This document shows positions 1 to 9,147 of a stretch of DNA of 64,000 nt, piece after piece. The notes beneath the pieces are model-generated. The model saw only the letters and a list, made by a program, of their open reading frames with translations, made no database searches and had not been told where the DNA came from. A program made the position numbers and the translations under genes. The stretch lies in assembly GCF_030408755.1 (NCBI RefSeq), contig NZ_CP047209.1, positions 124,001 through 188,000 of the forward strand. Reading direction: 5' to 3'. The first letter of the stretch is position 1. Every line of letters starts with the position of its first letter. This DNA comes from Corynebacterium felinum. Its GTDB lineage: Bacteria; Actinomycetota; Actinomycetes; Mycobacteriales; Mycobacteriaceae.

Positions 1-300
1 AATCGCACGCACCGGAACACTAATATCAATCCGCTCAGGGGCATAGGACACCAGCGGGGCGCTGACAGAACTCAGCGAGGAATTCTGCGGCCACGCAATC
101 GACGACTGTACCTGACTGACCGGCATCAACGGAGTGAGCACAAAAAGCACAAAGCCCAACACACCCGACACCGCAGCCAGCCGTTTCAGCCACGTGGGGG
201 CCGGGCTAAAAGTCTCAGCCTCCGCCTGCTGGGCAACAGCCGTGACAGCACTGGCCATCTGATCCAAATTAAGGGAAGAAGGAGAAGGAGTATCAGTCAC
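1..300 (-). CDS. emb: Arabinosyltransferase Emb, N-terminal part (runs off the window)
   Basis: This is the first 100 codons of a membrane arabinofuranosyltransferase of the EmbA/B/C family, which builds the arabinan of cell-wall arabinogalactan from decaprenyl-phosphoryl-arabinose. I translated it by hand from a GTG at 300-298. It has a short polar N-terminus, one hydrophobic segment (about residues 45-62), then the Emb-like start of the extracytoplasmic domain with QSSIAWPQN, SLSSVSAPL and SYAPERIDI. It follows aftA by 32 bp on the same strand, the order known from C. glutamicum. The C-terminal bulk lies outside the window. No strong ribosome binding site is visible, so the start is likely but not certain. 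Confidence 0.85.
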   Translation of the reverse strand, partial: MTDTPSPSSLNLDQMASAVTAVAQQAEAETFSPAPTWLKRLAAVSGVLGFVLFVLTPLMPVSQVQSSIAWPQNSSLSSVSAPLVSYAPERIDISVPVRAI

Positions 301-332
301 AGGAGAGCTTTCAGAACTTGGATTTTGGGGAA

Positions 333-2354
333 TCAATTCTTGGTCACCACCACATAGGGGCCGATCTGGCTCACACGCCACGGGCTACCAGCACCAAGGA
401 ACACAGCAGGGTTAAACTGCACACCCTTGAAACGCACATTGGGATTATTCGGGTAAATATCTTCAGCAACATCGTAGGTCCAGCCAGCGGGTTCCTCACC
501 CTTAGCCATAGCCTGCTTTGCCTCAGACATATTCGCCCTAAAGAGGAACGCTTCGGGAGTCTTCCACCGAGCCTCGGCGAGTTTATCAATGAACAACTCA
601 GGAGTATTAGCCTCCCGCCAGCTTTGGCTCGCCCAATCTTCAATCACTTGGTTGCGTGTCTCAAACTCACCCAAAGGATTCGCATAGTGGCTAGTAAAGC
701 CCTGGAAACCACGGAAGGGAGAGTAGGACATGAAGTTGCGTTCATCGGTGAGCACCACAATATCGCGCGGTGGGGTAGTGGAATTTTCGCCCACAATCGC
801 CTCTGCTACTTCCGCATAGAACTGGGTGGCATCGGGTGGGTAGCGGTCGGCACGCTGCCCATAACCATCAGTGTCGGTGTAGGCGTGATCAATAGAAGCT
901 GCGTTGCGAGCCGGAATTTGCTGCGCATAGGCTAAACCACCGAGGGCTAAGACAACCACGAGCGCTGTGGTGATTGTTTGCGAAACCTTCGGGTCAAAAG
1001 ACTCAGGGAAGAAACGGTGAATAGTCAAAATGCGCAGCTCTGCCAATGCCATCACACCAGCGGTGGCGAGCTGGACCGCAATCACTGAATCAAGGCGGAA
1101 ACCCAACAGCGTAGTACCAGCGATGGTGATGGCCATCGATAACGCCGCCCAGAAATAGAACACCGCCAACGACACACCCATCATCCGAATATCAGGATTA
1201 CTGGAGCGCGCAATGAGGAAAATCAAACCAATCAGGCACAACAGACCAATGACACTAGGAGCCAGCATCGGCAGCGGGAATTGTGTCCCACTCATGGGAA
1301 GGTAGTGCTGTGCCGTGGCACTCTCCGAGGGACGACCAGATAACAGCGCCCATAAATAGGGCAGCCACCAAATGGCCGCAACGGCCATTGAACCTGTACC
1401 CATGATCAAAAGCTTTAATAAAGGGCACATTGATTTATACACAATGCCGGAGAAAATGGCGGCCACCACAATGGCACTGAGAGCCACCACACCGGTATAC
1501 AGAGTGTAGGCGGAGGCGGAGAAGCCGAGGTATAAGATCACCCCGGTCATCGCCAGCGGCGCACCCAAAAGGGCTCGTTGAATCAAGATACTGGCCGCGG
1601 GCACACCGAGTGCGATGATTGCCGCATAGGGCTCTTCGGCGCTGGTGACCAAAATAATGCAGGTAGTGACCAGTGCAATTGCGGTGGCCACGGGTAAGCT
1701 TCCGAGAATACGTTGCCAAACCGGAACGAGGATGCAGGCCGCAGCGGCAATAGAAACCAGCGACCATGGTTGGAACACTTCCCACCCAGGCATGCCGAGG
1801 ATGTTTCCGAAACGCCCACCGAACCAAAACCACATTCCGGGGTAGAAGGTGGGCATGTCGATGTAGTTCATGTCGGACAGATGCCACGAGTCTGTCAGTC
1901 GAGTCATGAATTGGGTGCGGAAACCTTGGTCGACGGTAATACCATCGAGGTAGAGGCGTGTTGCCGAAAGGGGAATCCCAATTGTGCTCACTACTAGTCC
2001 AGCCGGGGAAAGGTAAGCGACCAAGTAGGTGAGCATGCGTCGCCACCGAGGGTGTGCGCGAGCATTTTTTTCATCCATGACCCAGGCGATCATGAGCGCG
2101 CTGGTCAGCCCGATGACGACGGCGCTGCCGAAAGTGGACAGTGCACGCATCACATTGGAGGGGCCGAACGCTGGCAGATTGGTTGTTTTGAGCAGCACCC
2201 AGCAAAGGAAGGTGAAAATCGCGCCGCCGATTCCCGCAGCTACGATACTGAGCAGGGTTTTTTTCGTGCTCAACACGTCGGGGGCATAAGCCGTCGGGTG
2301 GGCGCAGTCAGCAGGCTGCGCCATCCCGAGACTGGTGTCTTCCTGAACAGTCAT
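333..2354 (-). CDS. aftA: Galactan 5-O-arabinofuranosyltransferase AftA
   Basis: AftA (GT85) primes the galactan chain with the first arabinose residues, using decaprenyl-phosphoryl-arabinose outside the membrane. The 673-residue product has many hydrophobic segments over its first two thirds and a soluble C-terminal domain, as in the family. The name rests on size, topology and position between dprE2 and emb. I prefer the ATG at 2354 (MTVQEDTS); an upstream ATG at 2402 would add 16 residues. The gene should be transcribed from dprE1-dprE2, but a group II intron in the opposite orientation now separates it from dprE2, so it may depend on a local promoter. Confidence 0.8.
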   Translation of the reverse strand: MTVQEDTSLGMAQPADCAHPTAYAPDVLSTKKTLLSIVAAGIGGAIFTFLCWVLLKTTNLPAFGPSNVMRALSTFGSAVVIGLTSALMIAWVMDEKNARAHPRWRRMLTYLVAYLSPAGLVVSTIGIPLSATRLYLDGITVDQGFRTQFMTRLTDSWHLSDMNYIDMPTFYPGMWFWFGGRFGNILGMPGWEVFQPWSLVSIAAAACILVPVWQRILGSLPVATAIALVTTCIILVTSAEEPYAAIIALGVPAASILIQRALLGAPLAMTGVILYLGFSASAYTLYTGVVALSAIVVAAIFSGIVYKSMCPLLKLLIMGTGSMAVAAIWWLPYLWALLSGRPSESATAQHYLPMSGTQFPLPMLAPSVIGLLCLIGLIFLIARSSNPDIRMMGVSLAVFYFWAALSMAITIAGTTLLGFRLDSVIAVQLATAGVMALAELRILTIHRFFPESFDPKVSQTITTALVVVLALGGLAYAQQIPARNAASIDHAYTDTDGYGQRADRYPPDATQFYAEVAEAIVGENSTTPPRDIVVLTDERNFMSYSPFRGFQGFTSHYANPLGEFETRNQVIEDWASQSWREANTPELFIDKLAEARWKTPEAFLFRANMSEAKQAMAKGEEPAGWTYDVAEDIYPNNPNVRFKGVQFNPAVFLGAGSPWRVSQIGPYVVVTKN

Positions 2355-2434
2355 TATTCTAGTTTCCCACACCAGGGCACCGACTCGCCCCTTTGACACC
2401 ATTTACGAGGGCTTTTCGGTAAGTAACAGCGCAA

Positions 2435-2486
2435 ATCGACGCCGATTTTGTGAGCCACTGCTTTCGCAGTGAGCGTATCGACGCCG
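2435..2486. repeat. Two copies of an ATCGACGCCG motif, with an inverted third copy beyond the intron
   Basis: ATCGACGCCG occurs at 2435-2444 and within CGTATCGACGCCG at 2474-2486. The inverted 13-mer CGGCGTCGATACG lies at 4517-4529, just after dprE2. A small hairpin (CACTGC/GCAGTG) lies at about 2455-2470. Without the intron, the 13-mers would sit about 110 bp apart as an inverted repeat in the dprE2-aftA gap. They could form an RNA structure there; the function is unknown. Confidence 0.5.
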
Positions 2487-2530
2487 ATGATAAGGGGACT
2501 TTCCCGCACTGAACGCGATGAGTAGCAGAA

Positions 2531-2562
2531 CACGGTGGTACACACTGTTGTGCACCACCGTG
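2531..2562. terminator. Strong stem-loop at the 5' edge of the group II intron
   Basis: CACGGTGGT (2531-2539) pairs with ACCACCGTG (2554-2562) around a 14-nt loop. There is no T-run. Group IIC introns characteristically insert just after terminator-like stems, so this is probably the target hairpin. In the ancestral chromosome it lay in the dprE2-aftA gap. Confidence 0.6.
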
Positions 2563-2950
2563 TGTGTCACGGTTCGCCCGACATGGGCATGTTCTTAAGG
2601 GTGTGAGTCCCTGATAGTGAAGGTGGTTTAACTATGTAGCTGATGGCAACTGCAGCATCGTGAGGTGTTGTGGGGAGGAAGCTTCAAGCGAAATCCTGCA
2701 CCGAGGTATACGAATCACATATAAGGCGCGCTGATCTGGGTAAGGCTGCCGAAGAAGTCGAAGCCCGTTCCATCGAAGTGGTTAGTGTGTAGATGTGGCG
2801 GTTGTAGGAGGAAAGAGCATGTTCTTAATCGGGGAGGCCTGTCACAGACTGTGCCAAGTAGGTGTGGTAAGCCCTGTTGTGGGTTGGTGTGGTAGGAGTC
2901 AGCCGAGGTCATAGTACTCGTGGGAGACACCGCGGTCCGCGGTAGCCCTT

Positions 2951-4429
2951 ATGGTGGGTGAGCGAGGAAGGACTGAACTTTACATTGTTGAGTATGGAAC
3001 CTGGATTGTAGTTATGCATAACGGTGAAAGCTGCCAACCACGTGTGTGTGGGCATTATGGGGAGGATAGGGTGAATCCCGACGATAGCCATGGTGTGCTT
3101 AGTTGTGTGTCTGCCGATGTAGGGGAAGTGTCAACTGGTGCGGGTGCTGATCTGTGGGATCAAGTCTTTTCAGGTGGCAATCTCCGCACTGCATTAGAGC
3201 GGGTTAAGACGAATAAGGGTGCTGCTGGTGTGGACGGGGTAGGTGTTGAGGATATTGACGTTTATCTGCGTGAACACTGGAGTGGCATTCGTGAGCGTCT
3301 TGACGCGGGAACGTATAAGCCGTTGCCGGTTCGTGAGGTGATGATCCTAAAGCCTTCGGGTGGTTGGCGTATGCTTGGTGTTCCGACTGTTGTTGATCGT
3401 GTGATTTGTCAGGCGATCGCGCAGGTACTTACGCCTATCTTTGATGTGGGGTTTGTGCCTGTGTCTTTTGGTTTCAGGCCTCAACGTAGCGCACATATGG
3501 CGTTAAAGACCGCACGTGGGTTTCTTAACGAGGGGTATGTGTGGGTTGTTGAGGTTGATTTGTCGAAGTATTTCGACACGGTTAATCACGACATGTTGAT
3601 GTCGAGGGTGGCTCGTAAGGTTGACGATAAGCGCGTGTTGAAGCTTATTCGGGCGTATTTAAACGCTGGGATTATGGCTGATGGTGTTGTTCGGTGTAGT
3701 GATGCAGGGACTCCGCAGGGGTCACCGTTATCGCCGTTGTTGAGCAATATCATGTTGGATGATTTTGATCATTATCTTGCATCTAAGGGCACGAAGTTTG
3801 TTCGTTATGCTGATGATATTCGGGTCTTTGTTCGTTCCAAGCGTGCTGCGCAGCGTGCGCTTGCCCAGTCTGGGAAGTTTCTGGAGGGGAAGTTAAAGCT
3901 GCGGGTTAATCAGGAGAAGTCCACTATTTGTCATGCGATTAAGGCGGAGCTTTTAGGCTATGGGTTCTATCTGGTTCGTGGTGATCAGTATCGGTTTCGA
4001 CTTACTAAGGCCACGAAGGTGAGGGTTTTAGCCCGAGTGAAAGAGCTTACGGCAAGATCGTGGTCGGTGTCGATGGAGTATCGCATTGACCGGTTAAACA
4101 AATATTTGCGTGGATGGCTTGGTTATTTCGCGTTGGCGGATGCGAAGGTGTTTCTTAACCGGCTGGATGAGCATCTTCGTCGTCGACTGCGGATGTGCGT
4201 ATGGAAGCAGTGGAAACGTATCCGAACGCGGATACGGAACCTCTGCCGCTTGGGTGTGGATAAACAAAAGGCCTATGAGTGGGCTAATACCAGTAAGTCC
4301 TACTGGCGTATCGCTGGCTCGTGGGTGCTTACAACCACGCTTACTAATGCGTATTGGAATGACCAGAACCTCGTATCAGCCGTGGCGTATTGGAACTATA
4401 AGCACAGTCAATACTCTGTATTGGTGTAA
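2951..4429 (+). CDS. ltrA: Group II intron reverse transcriptase/maturase
   Basis: LtrA-type protein needed for intron splicing and mobility. It shows the RT blocks NKGAAGVDG, PKPSGG-like, GFRPQRSAH, VVEVDLSKYFDTVNH, GTPQGSPLSPLLSN and the catalytic FVRYADD, then a maturase domain ending TSKSYWRIAGSWV. There is no C-terminal HNH endonuclease, as is usual for class IIC. The reading frame is intact. The first ATG (2951) probably overlaps RNA domains II-III; GTG codons at 3071 or 3095 are possible true starts, which would give about 440-450 residues. Confidence 0.9.
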   Translation: MVGERGRTELYIVEYGTWIVVMHNGESCQPRVCGHYGEDRVNPDDSHGVLSCVSADVGEVSTGAGADLWDQVFSGGNLRTALERVKTNKGAAGVDGVGVEDIDVYLREHWSGIRERLDAGTYKPLPVREVMILKPSGGWRMLGVPTVVDRVICQAIAQVLTPIFDVGFVPVSFGFRPQRSAHMALKTARGFLNEGYVWVVEVDLSKYFDTVNHDMLMSRVARKVDDKRVLKLIRAYLNAGIMADGVVRCSDAGTPQGSPLSPLLSNIMLDDFDHYLASKGTKFVRYADDIRVFVRSKRAAQRALAQSGKFLEGKLKLRVNQEKSTICHAIKAELLGYGFYLVRGDQYRFRLTKATKVRVLARVKELTARSWSVSMEYRIDRLNKYLRGWLGYFALADAKVFLNRLDEHLRRRLRMCVWKQWKRIRTRIRNLCRLGVDKQKAYEWANTSKSYWRIAGSWVLTTTLTNAYWNDQNLVSAVAYWNYKHSQYSVLV

Positions 4430-4430
4430 G

Positions 4431-4474
4431 GAACCGCCGTATGCGATGAACCGCACGTACGGTGGTGTGAGAGG
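4431..4474 (+). ncRNA. Group II intron domain V (catalytic hairpin)
   Basis: CCGCCGTATGCG and CGCACGTACGGTGG form the domain V hairpin with a GAUGAAC-like loop. The triad reads CGC, the form seen in class IIC. It starts 1 base after the RT stop codon, as expected. Confidence 0.8.
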
Positions 4475-4530
4475 GCTGCCGGGAAACCCGGCACCCTACT
4501 CGATTGCGCAGAAGACCGGCGTCGATACGC

Positions 4531-5292
4531 TTAGAACGGCAGCTTTCGGAAAATCGCCTGCGGAATAAACTTAAACACCAGCGACACGTACTGGAACAGT
4601 GGGTGAACGAAAATCGCCTGCTTCTTCGCCAGCACTGCATCCACAGTCGCCTTCGCCACATCCGCAGCCTCCACCGTCAACGGTGCCTCGCCAGCCTCAG
4701 CCGACATCTTCGTACGTACCTGGCCTGGGCGCACAACCAGCACATTCACGCCGAACTCGCGCAAGGCCTCACCAAGATTCAGGTAGAAACCATCCATACC
4801 TGCCTTTGCCGCACCGTAGACAAAATTCGAACGGCGCACGCGCTGACCAGCAACGGAGCTCAACGCCACAATGGTGCCATGGCCCTGTGCTTTCAACTTC
4901 TGCGCCAACAGCACGCCCACCGAAACCGGTGCGGTGAAGTTCGTTTCAGCAGAGGCAACAGCTAGCTTCTGGTCTTGCCACAACGCCTCCTGGTCACCCA
5001 ATGTGCCGAAAGCAACGATGGCAACATCCACGTCGCCGCCAAGGAAAGCGAGGTCGATAACCTCCTGGTGGGTATCGAACTTGGTGGCGTCGAAATCGAG
5101 GACATCCACCGCGGATGCGCCCGAAGCCTTCAAAGACTCAACAGCAGCCTCAACACGGGGAGAGTCCTCGCGTGCAGCCAAAATAACCCGGGAAGGGCCC
5201 TTGGTCAAAAATTCTTTCACGATCGCAAGACCGATTTCCGAAGTACCACCAAGGAGCAAAATGTTTTGGGCCTGGCCCACAGCGTTCAGCAT
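4531..5292 (-). CDS. dprE2: Decaprenylphosphoryl-2-keto-erythro-pentose reductase DprE2
   Basis: NADH-dependent short-chain dehydrogenase that reduces the keto intermediate made by DprE1 to decaprenyl-phosphoryl-D-arabinose, the only arabinose donor for arabinogalactan. The 253 residues show the cofactor loop GGTSEIG (15-21), Ser145/146 and the catalytic pair Tyr159 and Lys163 in YGAAK. It lies 55 bp after dprE1 on the same strand, and the two proteins act as a pair. Its stop codon is 26 bp from the 3' end of the group II intron, so the intron missed the coding sequence. Confidence 0.93.
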   Translation of the reverse strand: MLNAVGQAQNILLLGGTSEIGLAIVKEFLTKGPSRVILAAREDSPRVEAAVESLKASGASAVDVLDFDATKFDTHQEVIDLAFLGGDVDVAIVAFGTLGDQEALWQDQKLAVASAETNFTAPVSVGVLLAQKLKAQGHGTIVALSSVAGQRVRRSNFVYGAAKAGMDGFYLNLGEALREFGVNVLVVRPGQVRTKMSAEAGEAPLTVEAADVAKATVDAVLAKKQAIFVHPLFQYVSLVFKFIPQAIFRKLPF

Positions 5293-5347
5293 GATTTTCT
5301 AAAGCCTTTCTTCAGCGTATAAGAACAAACGAGAATAACGCCCGGAA

Positions 5348-6775
5348 TTAGTGCAGTTCGAGGCGACGTGACATGTCAGAAGCGAACACACCATGTGGGT
5401 CGATCTCATTGCGGGTTGCAAGCCAGCTTTCCATGCCGGGGTACATGGCGTGGAAATTCTCGGCAGAAGTACGAGATTCTTTAGCCAAGTAGAGGCGGCC
5501 ACCGAACTCCATGACGCGGCGATCCAGCTCGTTGAGGAATTCGCCCAGCCCCTTCTTAATGGGGAAGTCGACGCACACGTTCCACCCAGGCATGGGGTAG
5601 CTCAGTGGTGCGCGGTTGCCCTCACCAAACAGCTTGAACACGTTGAGCGCGGAATAGTGGCCGGAGCGTTGAATATCGCGGATGATCTCCTTGAATGGCT
5701 CCACAGCATCCATGGGTACTACGAACTGGTATTGCAAAAAGCCCTTTGGACCGTAGCCGCGGTTCCACTCACCAATCAGATCGAGTGGCTGGTAGAACTG
5801 GGTGAGGTTTTGCACCTGGTTGCGGTAGGTGCCGGACTTGAGCCACCATAGTTCACCAATGGCGATCATGGATAGCTTGTTCATGGTGAAGGAAGGGAAG
5901 ATATCGGGCACGGTGACCAGCTGAGGTGCGTTGAACTTCAGTGGATCTTTTGCCAGCTTGGGGTTGAGCTCTTCCAGCTGTGCGAGAGTGGCCAAGGAGC
6001 CGCGGGAGATAGCGGAACGGCCCAGCTTTGGTTCGGGGGAAATGGCATCGAACCAGGCCGAAGAGTAGGTGTAGTTGTGCTCAGAACCGTCGGAGTGGAA
6101 TTCGACTGTTTCATTAAGGTTGGCGGTCAGGTCACCGTCGGCGATGAAGTAGGCGGTTTCCGTTTTGGTCATCTTGATTGTGGCGCGCAGAATGATGCCG
6201 GTTAAGCCCATGCCGCCCACGGTGGCCCAGAATAGTTCGCCGGTGGGGTCGTCGGCTGAGCCTTCGGGTTCGAGGTGTAGCACGCGGCCGTCAGCGACGA
6301 GCAATTCCATGGAGGTGACGTGGTTGCCGAAAGAGCCGGCAGAGTGGTGGTTTTTGCCGTGGATGTCGGGTCCGATAGCGCCGCCGATGGTGACTTGGCG
6401 GGTGCCGGGTAGAACGGGAACCCATAGTCCGTAGGGCAGGGCTGCTTTCATGAGCTGGTCGAGGGTGACGCCACCGTCGACGTCCACGATTGCGGTTTCG
6501 GGGTCGATGGAGTGGATTTTGTTCAGCGGCTGCATGTCGATGACAAGGCCGCCAGCATTTTGGGTGGGGTCGCCGTAGGAGCGGCCCATGCCGCGGGCGA
6601 TGACGCCACGCTTGAGGTAGTCGGGTTTGTCGGCGTTGTCTTCGGCGACGAGGGCGACGGCGCGGATGATTTCTTCCACGTCAGGGGTGGAAAGCACCTG
6701 TGCGGTGGTGGGTGCGGTGCGCCCCCAGCCGTGAAGCTTTTGGGTGCTGGTGACTAGCGGAGTGCTATTAGTCAT
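5348..6775 (-). CDS. dprE1: Decaprenylphosphoryl-beta-D-ribose 2-oxidase DprE1
   Basis: FAD flavoenzyme of the vanillyl-alcohol-oxidase family that oxidises decaprenyl-phosphoryl-ribose, the first step of its epimerisation. The 475 residues contain the FAD-binding GRSYGD (64-69) and [14 protein letters not shown] cysteine in GWNVCVDFP at residue 401 aligns with the Cys that benzothiazinones modify in mycobacterial DprE1 (Cys387 there), so the drug target residue is kept. The start ATG has a clear ribosome site, GAAGGTGAG, about 9 nt upstream. It is the first gene of the minus-strand arabinan operon. Confidence 0.95.
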   Translation of the reverse strand: MTNSTPLVTSTQKLHGWGRTAPTTAQVLSTPDVEEIIRAVALVAEDNADKPDYLKRGVIARGMGRSYGDPTQNAGGLVIDMQPLNKIHSIDPETAIVDVDGGVTLDQLMKAALPYGLWVPVLPGTRQVTIGGAIGPDIHGKNHHSAGSFGNHVTSMELLVADGRVLHLEPEGSADDPTGELFWATVGGMGLTGIILRATIKMTKTETAYFIADGDLTANLNETVEFHSDGSEHNYTYSSAWFDAISPEPKLGRSAISRGSLATLAQLEELNPKLAKDPLKFNAPQLVTVPDIFPSFTMNKLSMIAIGELWWLKSGTYRNQVQNLTQFYQPLDLIGEWNRGYGPKGFLQYQFVVPMDAVEPFKEIIRDIQRSGHYSALNVFKLFGEGNRAPLSYPMPGWNVCVDFPIKKGLGEFLNELDRRVMEFGGRLYLAKESRTSAENFHAMYPGMESWLATRNEIDPHGVFASDMSRRLELH

Positions 6776-6896
6776 GTGGAGTAGCTCACCTTCATAAAGC
6801 GTGTGAAAAGACTATTTTTTACTGTGTACAACCCTACCGATTTTTGATCGGACTTAGGTGGAGGCAAAACTGTGAAGTGTTGCGGTGTGAGGGGCG

Positions 6897-7124
6897 CTAC
6901 AGTTCGAAAATGGCGCGGATTTCTTCAGGCAGTTCTTCTTGGGTTGTGATGGTTGGTCCGTGGTAGTCGTTGAGGATTTCGTAGACTCGGATGCGCGATC
7001 GGGAGTCGAGCAGCGGGAGTTCTTGGGCAATCAGGCGGGTCATGTGATCGTCCAGTGGCAGGTTTGTGTGGGTGGCTGCGATGTGCGGTGCCGCCTCCTG
7101 CTTCTTTTTAAAAAGACCAAACAT
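6897..7124 (-). CDS. Small conserved-looking protein of unknown function
   Basis: 75 residues starting MFGLFKKK, with a basic N-terminus and an acidic C-terminus (EELPEEIRAIFEL). There is no signal peptide or membrane segment and I do not recognise a family. It lies upstream of dprE1 on the same strand (121 bp gap) and diverges from the pRiA4b-like gene. I prefer it to the long opposite-strand extension because it has compact codon use and a natural start. Confidence 0.55.
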   Translation of the reverse strand: MFGLFKKKQEAAPHIAATHTNLPLDDHMTRLIAQELPLLDSRSRIRVYEILNDYHGPTITTQEELPEEIRAIFEL

Positions 7125-7235
7125 ATGTCTATGGTACTTCTTTCCGCCCAGTGCAGGTGTGTGCTGCCCAGCGTTTTTCGCTTATCGACGCCCCTGTTGC
7201 GCCCCAAGATTAAAACTGGGTCTAGTCTGGTTTAT

Positions 7236-8138
7236 ATGTTTGCCCCTGTGAAATCCGATCTGGCGACGAATGTTTCGTCACTGTCTGCGGTGCGCTCGGT
7301 GAAAAAAGCCGCTGCCTTAAAGCGTGCTGTGGGGCGCACGCTTGTGGTGCAGGTGGAGGTTGTGTGCGCTGATCGCACGATTATGCGCCAACTGGGTATT
7401 AATAGCGACATGAGTTTTTCGCAGCTGTATCATGTATTGGCAGTTGCGTTTAATTTCTCACATCAAGCCCCGTGCTTGTGTGAACGCGATGGATTTGTTG
7501 TGGATTTTCATGAGACTATTGGCAGTTATTTGACTGATTTTTCTGATTGTCTCTGTTTTCATTGGGGGCTGTGGTTGCTGAATATTTCGGTCATTGAGAC
7601 TATCCCTCGGGATGCAACCACCCCCGATGCGTTGTGTATTGGTGGTGTGGGCAGTTTTGATGATGCTGTGTTTTTACCTGCCGATATTTCTTCAATTAAT
7701 GCTGCGCTGACTGGTGATGCTGCGATTGATGAGATTTTGGGTCTTGCCCGTTCTGGGGTTGCCGATGTGATTCGGCGCAGTTCTTTGTATGATTTCGTGC
7801 CTTTGCTGCAGGCTATTGATTTTTCTCGTATGCCCGCTATTTCCCCTGAGGTGGCGATGGTGTGTGCAGTTCTTCCGGTGGAAGAAAATCCACGCAGCCG
7901 TGAAGCGTTTTGGGTGTGTGTTCTTGCGCTTAGCTGTATTAGCGATGTGGAACAAACTGATTATGTGATTGAGGCTATTATTACAGCTTTGGGGTGGCCG
8001 GAACATATCACGGTGGCCGCTACTAAACAGTTGTGCGCAACTTCTTTAAAGCAGCTTGAAGCTATTGGTGCCTACGGGACTCATCCGCTCAGTGCAGTCG
8101 AACGCATCGATATTTACCGCGAGCTTCTCCGGGGTTAG
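7236..8138 (+). CDS. Possible plasmid pRiA4b ORF3-like protein
   Basis: 300 residues from ATG 7236. The stretch LVVQVEVVCADRTIMRQLGI..MSFSQLYHVLAVAFNF (about 30-75) has the layout of pRiA4b ORF3-like domains (beta strand, 'R' of 'WRRL', then 'LxxLHxxIQxAFxW'), a family of unknown function common on mobile DNA. The remainder is helical and unassigned. A longer reading frame starts at 6939, but that part overlaps the opposite gene and looks spurious. TAGTCT about 7 nt before the ATG would fit a leaderless transcript. The family call is tentative; that it is a gene is fairly safe. Confidence 0.6.
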   Translation: MFAPVKSDLATNVSSLSAVRSVKKAAALKRAVGRTLVVQVEVVCADRTIMRQLGINSDMSFSQLYHVLAVAFNFSHQAPCLCERDGFVVDFHETIGSYLTDFSDCLCFHWGLWLLNISVIETIPRDATTPDALCIGGVGSFDDAVFLPADISSINAALTGDAAIDEILGLARSGVADVIRRSSLYDFVPLLQAIDFSRMPAISPEVAMVCAVLPVEENPRSREAFWVCVLALSCISDVEQTDYVIEAIITALGWPEHITVAATKQLCATSLKQLEAIGAYGTHPLSAVERIDIYRELLRG

Positions 8139-8262
8139 TTCACCCCAGGAGAAGGGCGGTAGGTATGGGTGTACGAAAAATTGATTCGACATAGAGCAAG
8201 TGCTACGCCTAAAGCCGCTGGTTAATTTTTGCCACTTGTGCTGAAAGTCGAATCAGTATGGT

Positions 8263-8478
8263 GTTCTCACCAGAATTTTTGTGGTTGAGGTGTAAGGCAA
8301 CAAAAACAAGCGCGGTTTTTACGATGGCTGTCATCGTCTGAGGGTATGGGGTCACATTTCGAAAGTGCCTTGAAGTATGAGCATGGTTGTGCTGATGCCC
8401 GCAAAGCGTTAAGACGACGGTTGTACGCGTACCAATTTCTTCCCTCTAATCGGTGTATGTATGTTTTGACCTGCTGTC
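8263..8478 (-). mobile_element. Relic of the 947-bp IS5-type element (3' end of transposase)
   Basis: TTCTCACCAGA at the left edge and the following about 210 bp match the right end of the intact IS at 9891-10837 with many substitutions and deletions, including the GTTAAGACGACGGTTGTAC stretch. The reading frame is destroyed. The rest of the 8139-8619 gap holds only a terminator. Confidence 0.8.
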
Positions 8479-8562
8479 GGATTGCGAAGCTAACAATGCT
8501 GAAAAGGTGCCTGCTCTTAGGAGTTGGTGGGCAGGCACATTAAGATCCCCAAGTATGAGAAA

Positions 8563-8602
8563 AAGCCATGTGCGTGTTTTGTTAAGTGCATGCACATGGC
8601 TT
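8563..8602 (-). terminator. Rho-independent terminator of the secreted-protein operon
   Basis: On the minus strand, AAGCCATGTGC and GCACATGGCTT form an 11-bp stem followed by a T-rich stretch (GGCTTTTTCTC). It lies 18 bp past the stop codon of the gene ending at 8620. Confidence 0.75.
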
Positions 8603-8619
8603 GCTGTGCTGACTAGGGA

Positions 8620-9147
8620 CTAGTTCTTCTTTCCAAAGTAAGCACGGATCTTTTCGATGATCTTCCAGAAGAAGGTGACGAAGCTTACAACCAAGCTTGG
8701 TGAGGATTGAACGAGTGAGCCATCCACGATTTTCTTTTGTGCAGCTTCACGGTCTTTTTCCGTGATTGGCACTAGTGGGCAATAAATTGGATCATCCCGA
8801 TTAATATGCGTATCCACACCACCAGGGACGTACGTAAAAGGATTGCGACGATTTGGCGGCTGTTGTTTCCAGCATTCCCATAATTCTTCGACGGTTGATG
8901 CTTTAAAGGCGAGCAATGTGTGTGGTTCGAAACCTGAGTGCACGTCGAAGTCTAAATCGCCTGCGGCTTGCTTAGCGGCACGTTCTTTTGCTTTCTGCTC
9001 GATTTTTTGGGCATTGTCCAGAATGATTGCCCTCTGTTCGGGGCTATACTCTGGGCCGATCTTTAGTTCAACAGCCCCAGCAGAAGGAGCCATGACAATA
9101 GATGTAGCTACGGCAATTGCAGCGACACAGCTAGAAAACTTCCTCAT
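8620..9147 (-). CDS. Secreted protein of unknown function, partner of a trypsin-like protease
   Basis: 175 residues with a clear Sec signal peptide (MRKFSSCVAAIAVATSIVMAPSAGAVE, cleavage near residue 25), then a charged helical segment (30-65) and WECWKQQPPNRRNPF, with a short hydrophobic C-terminal stretch (VVSFVTFFWKIIEKI). Its ATG overlaps the protease stop (ATGA), so the two were translationally coupled. The protease upstream is interrupted by an IS, so expression may now be reduced or start inside the IS. I recognise no family; it might be an inhibitor, substrate or chaperone of the protease. Confidence 0.65.
   Translation of the reverse strand: MRKFSSCVAAIAVATSIVMAPSAGAVELKIGPEYSPEQRAIILDNAQKIEQKAKERAAKQAAGDLDFDVHSGFEPHTLLAFKASTVEELWECWKQQPPNRRNPFTYVPGGVDTHINRDDPIYCPLVPITEKDREAAQKKIVDGSLVQSSPSLVVSFVTFFWKIIEKIRAYFGKKN

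Larger units (their letters stand above)
2572..4504 (+). mobile_element. Group II intron, class C (IIC), inserted between dprE2 and aftA
   Basis: Self-splicing retroelement with its reverse transcriptase in domain IV. The 5' end is read as GTTCGCCC...GGGC at 2572, close to the GUGYG-GCCC...GGGC start of IIC introns, followed by the AGGGTGTGAGTCCCT stretch of domain I. Near the 3' end, domain V is clear (about 4431-4474), with a CGC-type triad, GTGGTGTGAGAGG and a final CTACTCGAT at 4504. It sits 9 nt after a stem-loop, the usual IIC target. The intron strand is opposite to the arabinan operon, so it cannot splice out of aftA mRNA. Boundaries are accurate to a few bases. Confidence 0.85.

Noticed and set aside
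6939..7235. 100-codon N-terminal extension of the pRiA4b-like gene
   Set aside because: It overlaps the opposite-strand 75-residue gene almost fully and has no family features; ATG 7236 fits the domain start.
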